Assembly (NCBI GenBank): GCA_023433925.1
Contig: JAEYTO010000004.1
Location: 1-48,349 of the forward strand
DNA: 48,349 nt
Reading direction: 5' to 3'
Origin: Pseudomonadota bacterium
Lineage (GTDB): Bacteria; Desulfobacterota; Desulfovibrionia; Desulfovibrionales; Desulfovibrionaceae
Shown: piece by piece, positions 15,406 through 22,841 of the stretch
Layout: each line of letters starts with the position of its first letter
How positions within the stretch are numbered: position 1 is the first letter of the stretch
The notes under the pieces: model-generated
The model's database searches: none
Told to the model about the DNA's origin: nothing
The model's input: the letters and a program-made list of their open reading frames with translations, nothing else
Program-made: the position numbers and the translations under genes

Positions 15406-16074
15406 ATGGACCAGACTCCCCCAGTTGAGCGCCGCGCCCGAGAGGAGCGCGCCGAGCCCAGGCGGATCACGCCTGCCGAATCGGCGGCCGCCGAAGCCCA
15501 TGCCGCGCTCGTGCGCGAGGCCGCCCGTTGCACGCGCTGCGAGCTCTACAAGGCCGCCACGCGCACCGTGTTCGGGGAAGGGCCGGTCCGGGCCAAGCTC
15601 ATGCTCGTGGGCGAGATTCCCGGCGACTACGAGGACCGCCGGGGCCGGCCCTTCGTGGGTCCGGCGGGCAGGCTGCTCGACAGCGCCCTGGAGCAGGCCG
15701 GGCTGGACCGCTCGCGGGTTTACCTGACCAACGCGGTGAAGCACTTCAAGTTCGAGCTGCGAGGCAGGCGGCGGCAGCACCGCCCGCCGAGCATCGGCGA
15801 GATCAACGCCTGCCATTATTGGCTGGAGCGCGAGCTGGCCCTGGTCGATCCGCGCGCGGTGCTGGCCATGGGCGGCACGGCCGCGCGGGCCGTGTTGGGC
15901 AGGCCCGTGCGCGTGCTCCAGGCGCGCGGCAGGCTCACGGAGCTCGCGCCCGGCCGCATGGCCATGGTCACCATGCACCCCTCGGCCATCCTGCGCATGC
16001 CCGAGGAGCCCCAACGCCACGAGGCCTTCCAGGCCCTGGTGGCGGACCTGCGCATGCTGCGGGAGCACGTCTGA
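15406..16074 (+). CDS. UdgX-type uracil-DNA binding protein (family 4-like UDG)
   Basis: 222 residues from ATG 15406 (GCGAGGAGG upstream). Motif A reads GEIPGDYED (69-77), the UdgX form. After TNAVKHFKF comes the extra loop RGRRRQHRPP (119-128) with His125 where UdgX has the histidine that bonds covalently to DNA after uracil excision. The third Fe-S ligand is His113 rather than Cys, again as in UdgX, with C42, C45 and C136 completing the cluster. MHPSAILR at 190-197 is the motif B. UdgX removes uracil from DNA and stays covalently attached. The radical SAM and DUF4130 partners known to accompany it are 2.3 kb upstream on the same strand. Confidence 0.92.
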   Translation: MDQTPPVERRAREERAEPRRITPAESAAAEAHAALVREAARCTRCELYKAATRTVFGEGPVRAKLMLVGEIPGDYEDRRGRPFVGPAGRLLDSALEQAGLDRSRVYLTNAVKHFKFELRGRRRQHRPPSIGEINACHYWLERELALVDPRAVLAMGGTAARAVLGRPVRVLQARGRLTELAPGRMAMVTMHPSAILRMPEEPQRHEAFQALVADLRMLREHV

Positions 16075-16114
16075 GGCCCATGGGCGGACGCTCTGGAGCC
16101 TCGCGCGCATGGAC

Positions 16115-16152
16115 CGGGATGGGCTTCGCCCTCCCAGACATCTGCAAGTTGC
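16115..16152 (-). repeat. Two-hairpin intergenic repeat, copy 7 (fragment)
   Basis: On the minus strand: AACTTGCAGATGTCTGGGAGGGC, close to the start of copy 6, with hairpin GGGC-ttc-GCCC at its core. The second hairpin is missing. Orientation is opposite to the upstream UdgX gene. The remaining part of 16075-16421 carries only the promoter of the next gene. Confidence 0.5.
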
Positions 16153-16328
16153 TCCAAGAGGCGAGGCGCGGCTCCTGCCCGGCCTAAAGCCGGAGCCGGC
16201 GGCTCATCCCGCGCACTCCTGCCCTGCTTTCGAAATCCAGCCGGAAATAATCATCCCATCATCCCCCGGATTATTCTGGAGGAACGTCCCGGAGCCGCGC
16301 GGAGCGGCGCTTTCCTCAACTGCGGGCC

Positions 16329-16357
16329 TTCACCGGGCCATGGCCGCGCGCTAGGCT
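16329..16357 (+). promoter_or_regulatory. Putative promoter of the zinc alcohol dehydrogenase gene
   Basis: TTCACC at 16329-16334 and TAGGCT at 16352-16357, spacer 17. A similar GCTAGGCT / GCTAGTCT -10 region precedes the lactate dehydrogenase and isochorismatase-like genes, which suggests a common promoter form in this genome. Confidence 0.4.
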
Positions 16358-16421
16358 GCCTCCCTGATGCCCGCTGCTATTCCTGTCGCGGGCAGGAACC
16401 GACAGACAAGGAGGCACGGAC

Positions 16422-17633
16422 ATGAAGGCCGTCGTGTTTCACGGCATCGGCGACATCCGTCTGGAGGACGTGGCCGAGCCCAGGATCGAGCAGCCCACGG
16501 ACGCCATCGTGCGCATCACCGCGAGCGCCATCTGCGGCACGGACCTGCACATGATCCGCGGGACCATGACCGGCATGGAGCCGGGCACGATCCTGGGCCA
16601 CGAGGGCGTGGGCGTCGTGGAGGAGGTCGGGCCGGGCGTGCGCAACCTCAAGGCCGGCGAGCGCGTGGTCATCCCCTCGACCATTGCCTGCGGCTACTGC
16701 TCCTACTGCCGCGCGGGCTACTATTCCCAGTGCGACAACGCCAACCCCAACGGCAGGCGCGCGGGCACGGCCTTCTTCGGAGGCCCGAAGATGACCGGAC
16801 CGTTCCACGGCCTGCAAGCCGAGTACGCGCGCGTGCCCTTCGCCAACGTGGGGCCGGTCAAGCTGCCCGAGGAGGTGGACGACGACCAGGCCATCCTCCT
16901 CTCGGACATCTTCCCCACGGGCTGGTTCGGGGCGGACATGGCCGAGATCAAGCCCGGCGACACGGTGCTCGTGCTGGGCAGCGGCCCGGTGGGCCTGTTC
17001 GCCGTGGCGAGCGCGCTCATGATGGACGCGGGTCGCGTGTTCGCCGTGGATCGCCACGACTCCCGGCTGGGCGTGGCCCGGGAGCTTGGCGCGGAGTGCA
17101 TCAACTTCGACCGCGAGGACCCGTCGGAGGCGATCATGTCCAGCACCGGCGGCATCGGCGTGGACCGGGTCATCGACGCCGTGGGCGTGGACGCCAGCCC
17201 GCCCGAGTCTGGCCCGGCGGCGGACAAGGCCCGCGAGCGCGCGGAGATGTTCCGCAAGCAGGTGGAGATGGTCGCGCCCCAGGCCAAGCCCGAGGGCGAA
17301 CTGTGGAAGCCGGGCCAGGCTCCGTCCCAGGCGCTCCTGTGGGCCATGGAGTGCATCGCCAAGGCCGGCACGCTCTCGGTCATCGGCGTGTACCCCGAGA
17401 CCGTGCGTTTCTTCCCCTGGGGCCAGACCATGATGATGAACCTGACGGTCAAGGCCGGCAACTGCCCCCACCGGCGCTACATCCCGGATCTGGTGCGCAT
17501 GGTGGCCAGCGGCGCGGTGGACCCGGCCGAGATCCTTTCGCACCGCATGCCGCTCGCCAGCATCATGGAGGCCTACGAGAACTTCGACCGCCGCGAGCCC
17601 GGCTGGGTCAAGGTCGAGCTCAAGGCCGCCTAG
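16422..17633 (+). CDS. Zinc-dependent alcohol dehydrogenase (glutathione-independent formaldehyde dehydrogenase-like)
   Basis: 403 residues. Catalytic zinc ligands C38 (AICGTDLH), H60 and E61 (GHEGVGVVEEVG) are present, and structural zinc is held by C90, C93, C96 and C104 (CGYCSYCRAGYYSQC). The Rossmann nucleotide loop is GSGPVGLFAVA. The length and the GADMAEIKPGD and PAEILSHRMPL segments match the class of long zinc dehydrogenases related to formaldehyde dehydrogenase. Oxidises an alcohol or aldehyde hydrate with NAD(P). ATG at 16422 with AAGGAGG upstream. Monocistronic. Substrate not determinable. Confidence 0.9.
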   Translation: MKAVVFHGIGDIRLEDVAEPRIEQPTDAIVRITASAICGTDLHMIRGTMTGMEPGTILGHEGVGVVEEVGPGVRNLKAGERVVIPSTIACGYCSYCRAGYYSQCDNANPNGRRAGTAFFGGPKMTGPFHGLQAEYARVPFANVGPVKLPEEVDDDQAILLSDIFPTGWFGADMAEIKPGDTVLVLGSGPVGLFAVASALMMDAGRVFAVDRHDSRLGVARELGAECINFDREDPSEAIMSSTGGIGVDRVIDAVGVDASPPESGPAADKARERAEMFRKQVEMVAPQAKPEGELWKPGQAPSQALLWAMECIAKAGTLSVIGVYPETVRFFPWGQTMMMNLTVKAGNCPHRRYIPDLVRMVASGAVDPAEILSHRMPLASIMEAYENFDRREPGWVKVELKAA

Positions 17634-17684
17634 CACCGTGGGCAGGACGGAAGGTTGGCGGGCGCGCGGAGAGGCCCGGCGCCG

Positions 17685-18893
17685 CTACTGCGCGAGCACG
17701 TAGCTGGCCGGGTCCACGCGGTACATGGCCGGGTCGAGGCATTCGACGATGTTGGGCGTGTCGAACTGGGACAGATCGAGATCCTCGGGCGGTATCCTGC
17801 GCATGGCGGAGTCGAAGGCCAGCTTGACCTTGGGCCGCAGGAGGCTTTGGGCCATGTTTTCGATGACGAAGCCGCTCAGGCCGTTGTCCAGGCGCACGAA
17901 GCTGCCGATGGGGTAGATGCCCAGGCACTTGATGAAGTGGTCAAGCTGCTCGGCCGCGAAGTCCGAGCCGCGCAGGCCGTACATGAGCGAGATGGCCTTG
18001 CTGGGGAGCATGCCCTTCTTGTAGCAGCGCTGGCTCGTCAGGGCGTCGTAGACGTCCACCATGCCGATGATCCTGGGGAACAGGCCGATCTGGCCACCGG
18101 TCAGCCGATCGGGGTAGCCCTTGCCGTTGACCCGCTCGTGATGGTGGAGCACGCCGTCCAGGACGTCCTCGGACAGGCCGCCGATCCTGTGCAGGATGGC
18201 CCGGCCCTTGGCCGGGTGGGTCTTCATGGCCTCGAACTCCTCGCGGGTGAGCTTGTCCGGCTTGTTGAGGATCTGCTCAGGCACGGCGGTCTTGCCGATG
18301 TCGTGGAACAGACCCGCCAGGCCAAGCTCGCGCAGCTTGTCCCGCGGCGTGCCGAGCTGCGTGGCGTGGACCACGGCCAGCACGGACACGTTGATGGAGT
18401 GCGAGTAGGTGTACTCGTCGAAATTCCGGAGCTTGCACAGGCCGAGCATGGCCTGGCTGTTGCGGCCCACGCTGTCCATGACGCTCTCCACGAGCGTGGC
18501 CGAGGCGCCCACGTCGATCTGCCTGCCCAGCCGGGCGTCGCGCGTGAACTCCCTGGCGAAGCGCAGGATGTCGCCAAGCGCCTTCTCGGCCCTGGGCAGC
18601 TCCTCGGCCATGGGCACTCGAGGCCTGGCCTGGGGCGCGGCGGCGAGATCCTTGCCCAGGAGCGGCTGGAAGCCGCTCTCCGGGCGCTTCTGCTCCGGCG
18701 TCAGGCGCACCTCGCTCTTGTCCAGGTCGATGACGACGTCGGTGTAGCCGTCGGCGACGATGGCCGCGATCTCCTCGGCGTACGTGATCAGCCCCTCCAC
18801 GGAGTAGACTCCGGGGTCGCCCGAGCAGGCCAGTCCCGTGTTGACCACATACATGCCGACCTTGAGATCCTTCACGGGAATCTTCTGGTACAT
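17685..18893 (-). CDS. HD-GYP domain cyclic-di-GMP phosphodiesterase
   Basis: 402 residues. N-terminal DUF3391 region (MYQKIPVKDLKVGMYVVNTGL), then an HD-GYP domain with FHDIGK, the second His cluster in LHHHERVNGKGYP, and DVYDALTSQRCYKKGM. The GYP triad is intact, so it should degrade c-di-GMP. The C-terminal ~70 residues (GSFVRLDNGLSGFVIENM) form the tail usual for this subfamily. No receiver or membrane sensor domain is fused. Start ATG 18893 with a weak AGG-type site. It converges on the zinc dehydrogenase gene. Would lower c-di-GMP and favour motility; effect inferred. Confidence 0.93.
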   Translation of the reverse strand: MYQKIPVKDLKVGMYVVNTGLACSGDPGVYSVEGLITYAEEIAAIVADGYTDVVIDLDKSEVRLTPEQKRPESGFQPLLGKDLAAAPQARPRVPMAEELPRAEKALGDILRFAREFTRDARLGRQIDVGASATLVESVMDSVGRNSQAMLGLCKLRNFDEYTYSHSINVSVLAVVHATQLGTPRDKLRELGLAGLFHDIGKTAVPEQILNKPDKLTREEFEAMKTHPAKGRAILHRIGGLSEDVLDGVLHHHERVNGKGYPDRLTGGQIGLFPRIIGMVDVYDALTSQRCYKKGMLPSKAISLMYGLRGSDFAAEQLDHFIKCLGIYPIGSFVRLDNGLSGFVIENMAQSLLRPKVKLAFDSAMRRIPPEDLDLSQFDTPNIVECLDPAMYRVDPASYVLAQ

Positions 18894-19198
18894 GCGCTAC
18901 CTGCCGTATTCCGACGCGCGTTGATCCTGCGGCCCTTCATGCGGCGGCTTCCGAAAGCCGACAACTCCGAATGCCGCATGCAACGATCGATCGATATGTG
19001 AAACGTAGAATAAATGATGGGTTTAAGCAACCCGAGGCCTTGAGGAGCAGTGACCGCCGCGCAGGGTTCATGCGGCTGATGCGCCGGCAAGAGCGCGTAG
19101 CCGAGAGACGCTCCGCTGGTATTTTCCGTGGACCCTGGCCAGAGTGCCGGCCCAGGATGGCTGGTCCAGCCCCGCTCGTGCTCGCGCTTCCGCCGGTT
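18894..19198. other. Intergenic region upstream of the HD-GYP gene
   Basis: About 305 bases. An AT-rich patch at 18975-19030 includes GATCGATCGAT and the inverted repeat GGGTT-taagc-AACCC, and probably holds the minus-strand promoter of the HD-GYP gene. I see no gene. Confidence 0.35.
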
Positions 19199-19885
19199 TC
19201 AGCCCGTCTGACGCTCCATGGCGGCGATGAACTCGTTGGCCTCGCGAATGGAGGCCTCCATGGCCCGCACCAGGGCGGCCACGTCCGCCTCCACGGCGGA
19301 CAGCTCGCCGGCCAGCGAGGCCACGGCGCGGGCATTGAGGTTGTGCTTGAGGTAGAGCACCTGGTCCTGGAAGGTCTCCAGCACGGGGTCCATGCGCGCC
19401 TCGGCCTTGCGCATGGCCTGCACGAGCCGCTCGTAGCGCCGCCGGGTCTCGCGCAGCCGTTCCTTGCTCCTGGCCCGCAGCTCCCGGCTTTCGTACTCGT
19501 CCAGCTCGTCCCGCCATTCATCGAAGAGCGCGCCGGCCACGTCCTCCACGAGCCTGATGCGCTCGCGCACCTCCTCGGCTCGCTCGGCGCTCTCCTCATA
19601 CTCAGCGGCCAAAGTGCGATATTTGTCCTCCAGCGCGCCGCCCTCCAGCCCGAGCACCGCGTCGAAGCGGTCCAAGGCCGAGGCGAACTGCTCCTTGGCC
19701 TCCTGCTGGCTGTCCCTGGCCTCCTCCACGCGGTCGGCGAGGATGGCGCGCTTGGGCACGCCCAGGCGCTCCATGGTCGCGTAGTAGGCCGACTGGCAGC
19801 CCATCAGCCAGGCCGAGGCCAGGCAGATCAGAAGGGCCCGGGAACACCGGGCGAAGCGCGGCGCTGGGATGATGGGCGGGCGCAC
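19199..19885 (-). CDS. DUF2959-family lipoprotein
   Basis: 228 residues from a GTG at 19885. Signal peptide with lipobox LMGC, lipid cysteine at residue 30, followed by SAYYATMERLGVPKRAIL, the start typical of DUF2959 proteins. The rest is almost entirely charged alpha-helix and likely coiled coil (VEEARDSQQEAKEQFASALDRF, ALEDKYRTLAAEYEESAERAEEVRERI). The ribosome site is weak and the gene starts 7 bases after the stop of the upstream small gene, suggesting translational coupling. Envelope role unknown; the alternative of a periplasmic scaffold is equally open. Confidence 0.85.
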   Translation of the reverse strand: MRPPIIPAPRFARCSRALLICLASAWLMGCQSAYYATMERLGVPKRAILADRVEEARDSQQEAKEQFASALDRFDAVLGLEGGALEDKYRTLAAEYEESAERAEEVRERIRLVEDVAGALFDEWRDELDEYESRELRARSKERLRETRRRYERLVQAMRKAEARMDPVLETFQDQVLYLKHNLNARAVASLAGELSAVEADVAALVRAMEASIREANEFIAAMERQTG

Positions 19886-19892
19886 GGCGGGC

Positions 19893-20237
19893 CTACAGGA
19901 GCAGCCGGAGCACCTGCTCCGGGAGCTTGTGCGGCAGGGGCAGCTTGCGGCCAGCCACCAGGCTCTGGGCCAGCACGGTCAGCCACTCGCGGGAGGTGGT
20001 CACGCGGTTGGGTACGAGAAAAAACGCACCGCCCTCGCTCACGAGTTCGTACTCCTCCACGACCACGAGGATGGGCTCGCTCTCGCCCTTGAGCGCGAGC
20101 TCAAGGGTGATGGTCCTGCGTTCGGAGTCGATGAGGATCTTCTTCATGTGCCCGTACCGCTCCAGATAATGGTTCACCGCCAGCCGCACGGCCGAGGAGC
20201 CGGATTTGTCCTTGATCGCGCGCAAGATGCTTTTCAC
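19893..20237 (-). CDS. Hypothetical protein, 114 aa
   Basis: Starts at GTG 20237 with GGAGG upstream. Composition suggests an alpha-beta fold: an amphipathic N-terminal helix (SSAVRLAVNHYLERYGHMKKI), beta strands (RTITLELALKGESEPILVVVEEYEL) and a Leu-rich C-terminal helix. No signal peptide. Same direction as and 7 bases from the DUF2959 lipoprotein gene, so a two-gene operon is likely. Resembles small cytosolic proteins of unknown function that bind a partner by the beta sheet; no firm family. Confidence 0.75.
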   Translation of the reverse strand: MKSILRAIKDKSGSSAVRLAVNHYLERYGHMKKILIDSERRTITLELALKGESEPILVVVEEYELVSEGGAFFLVPNRVTTSREWLTVLAQSLVAGRKLPLPHKLPEQVLRLLL

Positions 20238-20328
20238 CCGTGGTTTCCTCCAAGGCGTCGGCAGCGTCCGGAATCAACATACACGAGCCGCGAGGCGAGC
20301 GGAAGGCCGGCCGCGCGGGAAACCGGCT

Positions 20329-20356
20329 TTGCCGCGGGCGGCAAGTGCGCTAGTCT
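20329..20356 (+). promoter_or_regulatory. Putative promoter of the isochorismatase-like gene
   Basis: TTGCCG at 20329-20334, 16-base spacer, TAGTCT at 20351-20356. Transcription would begin about 15 bases before the start codon at 20380. Confidence 0.4.
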
Positions 20357-20379
20357 GCGGCAGACTCCGGAGGGAAAGC

Positions 20380-21036
20380 ATGTCCGACAGGTACACTAGG
20401 CCCGACTTCACCCGCTGCGCGCTCTTGACCATCGATCTGCAGAACGACTTCGCCGGATCGGACGCCTGCCTGACCATGCCCGGCTGCCAGCCGGTCATCG
20501 GGAAGGTCAGCTCGCTCGTTTCGGCCTTCCGCAAGCGCGGCCTGCCCATCGTACACGTGGTCAGGATCTACCTGCCCGACGGCTCCAACGTCGATTCGTG
20601 CCGCCGCAAGGCCGTGGAGGACGGCGCCAAGATCGTCCTGCCGCGCACTCCTGGGGCGGAGCTCGTGCCCGAGATCCGCCCCGAAGGCGGCCTGGATTAC
20701 GACGGGCTGCTGGAGGGCAAGATCCAGGAATACTCGCCCAGCGAGTTCGCCGTGTACAAGCCCCGCTGGGGCGCCTTCTACAAGACCGGCCTGGAGGATT
20801 TCCTGCGCGGCAGGGGCGTGAACACGCTCATCGTCACGGGCGCTTTCTTCCCGCGTTGCGTGCGGGCCACCATCTTCGAGGCCAGCTCGCGCGACTTCCG
20901 CGTCGTGGCGGTGCGCGACGGCATCGTGGGCATGCACGAGCTGGGCGTGGCCGAGTTGGAGGGCATCTGCGTGGCCGTGCTCGACGCCGAGGCCTTTCTG
21001 GAGGCCCTGAGCGGCGGCTCCGAGACGCGCCCCTGA
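20380..21036 (+). CDS. Isochorismatase-family cysteine hydrolase
   Basis: 218 residues from ATG 20380 (CGGAGGGA upstream). Catalytic triad of the family is in place: Asp in LLTIDLQNDF, Lys in FAVYKPRWGAFYKTGL and Cys in VTGAFFPRCVRATIFEAS. The region TGxxxxRCVRxT carries the nucleophile. Such enzymes hydrolyse amides or esters such as nicotinamide, isochorismate or ureido compounds; the substrate cannot be assigned. It stands divergent from the DUF2959 pair and appears monocistronic. Confidence 0.9.
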   Translation: MSDRYTRPDFTRCALLTIDLQNDFAGSDACLTMPGCQPVIGKVSSLVSAFRKRGLPIVHVVRIYLPDGSNVDSCRRKAVEDGAKIVLPRTPGAELVPEIRPEGGLDYDGLLEGKIQEYSPSEFAVYKPRWGAFYKTGLEDFLRGRGVNTLIVTGAFFPRCVRATIFEASSRDFRVVAVRDGIVGMHELGVAELEGICVAVLDAEAFLEALSGGSETRP

Positions 21037-21100
21037 ACTCCCCGGCCGCCCGGGTCCCGGCGCGCGCCAGGGCCGTTGCCCCCGGCCCGAAGCCGCGCCG

Positions 21101-21439
21101 CTATTCGTAATTCGACGTGCAGTAGCGCTCGCACCAGTCGAGACCGCTCTCGTACTCCGTGGCGCAGCCGAAATCCTGCATGGTCAGCCTGTATTGGTCG
21201 CGCACCTGCCGGCAGGCCCGCCAGCACTCGTCCCGCGAGGAGTAATCCCTGCTCGCCGCCCGCCTCAAATCCTGGCAGAAGCTCTTCTGCCAGGTGCATA
21301 GCCTGCCCCTGCCCTCGGTCAGGCAGAAGCCGTACATCTCCGACACCGACAGCGGCTCTCGCGGGGCGCAACCCGCCAGCAGCCCGACACCCAGCAGCGC
21401 GGTGGCCAGCGGCGCGATGGCCAAGATCCTGGGCAGCAT
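21101..21439 (-). CDS. Cysteine-rich lipoprotein, 112 aa
   Basis: Lipoprotein signal LGVGLLAGC with the lipidated cysteine at residue 24. The mature part has eight further cysteines (FCL, LCT, FCQ, ECW, ACR, GCA, WCE, YCT), an even number consistent with four disulfides in a small periplasmic domain. Aromatic and charged residues are spread evenly, and no haem-binding CxxCH is present. ATG at 21439 with GGAGGTG upstream. Lies just downstream of the lactate dehydrogenase gene on the same strand but 80 bases away. No family recognised. Confidence 0.75.
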   Translation of the reverse strand: MLPRILAIAPLATALLGVGLLAGCAPREPLSVSEMYGFCLTEGRGRLCTWQKSFCQDLRRAASRDYSSRDECWRACRQVRDQYRLTMQDFGCATEYESGLDWCERYCTSNYE

Positions 21440-21518
21440 GACACCTCCAGGCCGCCCGTTGGTCCACGGACAGCAGGCTCGGGCGGGCCGGCGGCGGGCC
21501 TGCCCGGCCCCGAACGGG

Positions 21519-22505
21519 CTACCCGCCGGCCGTCGCCCGACGCGGCTCCTCGCCGAGATAGCCGATGAAGCGCAGGCTGTCCTGGATGACCTGAGCCGAG
21601 TCGCGCAGCTTCTCGGCCTCCTCGTCGGCCATTATGGCCAGCACGTCGGCCTCCACGCCATTCACGCCCACCACGCGCGGCAGGGACAGGCACACGTCCG
21701 AGATGCCGTAGTAATCCTCCACCAGGGCCGAGACCGTGAGCACGCTGTGCTGGTTCTTGAGGATGGCCTCCAGGATGCGCGTCACGGCCAGGCCGATGCC
21801 CCAGTAGGTGGCCTCCTTGCGCTCAATGATGTGATAGGCCGCGGTGCGCACCTCGTCGGCCATCTTCCGGCGGAAGTCCGGCCCGGCGTCCATGCCGCGC
21901 AAGCGGGCGTAATCGGCCACGGGCACGCCGGCGATGTTGGCCCGGCTCCACAGGGGCACCTCGCTGTCGCCGTGCTCGCCCACGATGTAGGCGTGCACGT
22001 TGCGCGTATCCACGTTGAAGTACTGGCCCAACGAGTAGCTGAAGCGCGCCGTGTCGAGCACCGTGCCCGAGCCGATGACCCGCGAGGCCGGCAGGCCGGA
22101 CTCCTTGAGAGCCACGTAGGTCAGCACGTCCACGGGATTGCTGACCATGATGATGATCGGGTTCGGCGTGCGCGTGAGGATCTCGGGGATGAGCTTCCTG
22201 GTGATCTCGGCGTTGCGGCGCACGAGGTCCAGGCGCGTCTCGCCTTCCTTCTGGGCCGCCCCGGCCGTGAGCACGACCACATCGGCGTTGTCGCACATTT
22301 CGTAGCCGCCGCCGGACACGCGCGTGGGCGAGACGTAGGACAGCCCGTGAGACAGGTCCAGGGCCTCGGCCTGGGCCCGCTCGGGCGTGCGGTTGGCGAT
22401 GGTGATCTCGCGGGCAGGGCCCTTGATGAGCAAGGCATAGGCCAGGGCCGTGCCGACCCGGCCGGCTCCGATGATGCAGACCTTCTGCTGCTTGCGGTCG
22501 GGCAT
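21519..22505 (-). CDS. ldh: L-lactate dehydrogenase (NAD-dependent type)
   Basis: 328 residues of the lactate/malate dehydrogenase superfamily. Nucleotide loop GAGRVGTALAYALL; substrate-specificity position is Gln85 in AGAAQKEGETR, where lactate enzymes have Gln and malate enzymes Arg; NPVDVLTYVA; GSGTVLDTARF; catalytic His178 in GEHGDSEVPLWS. Interconverts pyruvate and L-lactate with NADH. In sulfate reducers lactate oxidation mostly uses membrane flavin enzymes, so this NAD enzyme may work in the reductive or fermentative direction (inference). ATG at 22505 with AAGGAGG. The C-terminal tail is a little longer than usual. Confidence 0.9.
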   Translation of the reverse strand: MPDRKQQKVCIIGAGRVGTALAYALLIKGPAREITIANRTPERAQAEALDLSHGLSYVSPTRVSGGGYEMCDNADVVVLTAGAAQKEGETRLDLVRRNAEITRKLIPEILTRTPNPIIIMVSNPVDVLTYVALKESGLPASRVIGSGTVLDTARFSYSLGQYFNVDTRNVHAYIVGEHGDSEVPLWSRANIAGVPVADYARLRGMDAGPDFRRKMADEVRTAAYHIIERKEATYWGIGLAVTRILEAILKNQHSVLTVSALVEDYYGISDVCLSLPRVVGVNGVEADVLAIMADEEAEKLRDSAQVIQDSLRFIGYLGEEPRRATAGG

Positions 22506-22590
22506 GACGTCCTCCTTGCGGCTGGCCTCCTGTTCGCTGGGAGGCGTTTCCAGGACAGCGGAATCTCCCTGTTTGGGGCCGTGGCCTGGG

Positions 22591-22620
22591 AGCCTAGCAC
22601 GCCGGCGGAGGGAAATCCAA
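22591..22620 (-). promoter_or_regulatory. Putative promoter of lactate dehydrogenase
   Basis: On the minus strand TTGGAT (22615-22620), 18-base spacer, TAGGCT (22591-22596), about 90 bases before the start codon. The rest of 22506-22841 has no gene; it also contains the terminator at 22798-22830. Confidence 0.35.
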
Positions 22621-22797
22621 GCGGTCCGGGAATTGGCGCCGGCCTTCCAGCCTGCCGGGGCTTGCCGCCAATCCGGCCATTTGCAGCACCGGCTCCGGAA
22701 GATGGTTCATTCTTGATTCCGGCTGATCCAACCGCCGGACCTTTCGCCCGGCGGCGCGGATCAGGGGCGGACCTTGCCGGGATGACCTTGACGCCGA

Positions 22798-22830
22798 AGG
22801 CCTGGAGAGGATGGCATCCTTTCCAGGCCT
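22798..22830 (-). terminator. Hairpin after the coiled-coil protein gene
   Basis: AGGCCTGGAGAGG at 22798-22810 pairs with CCTTTCCAGGCCT at 22818-22830 with one G-T pair, 12 bases after the stop of the minus-strand gene. No long T-run follows. Confidence 0.55.
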
Positions 22831-22841
22831 CCGGACATTTC

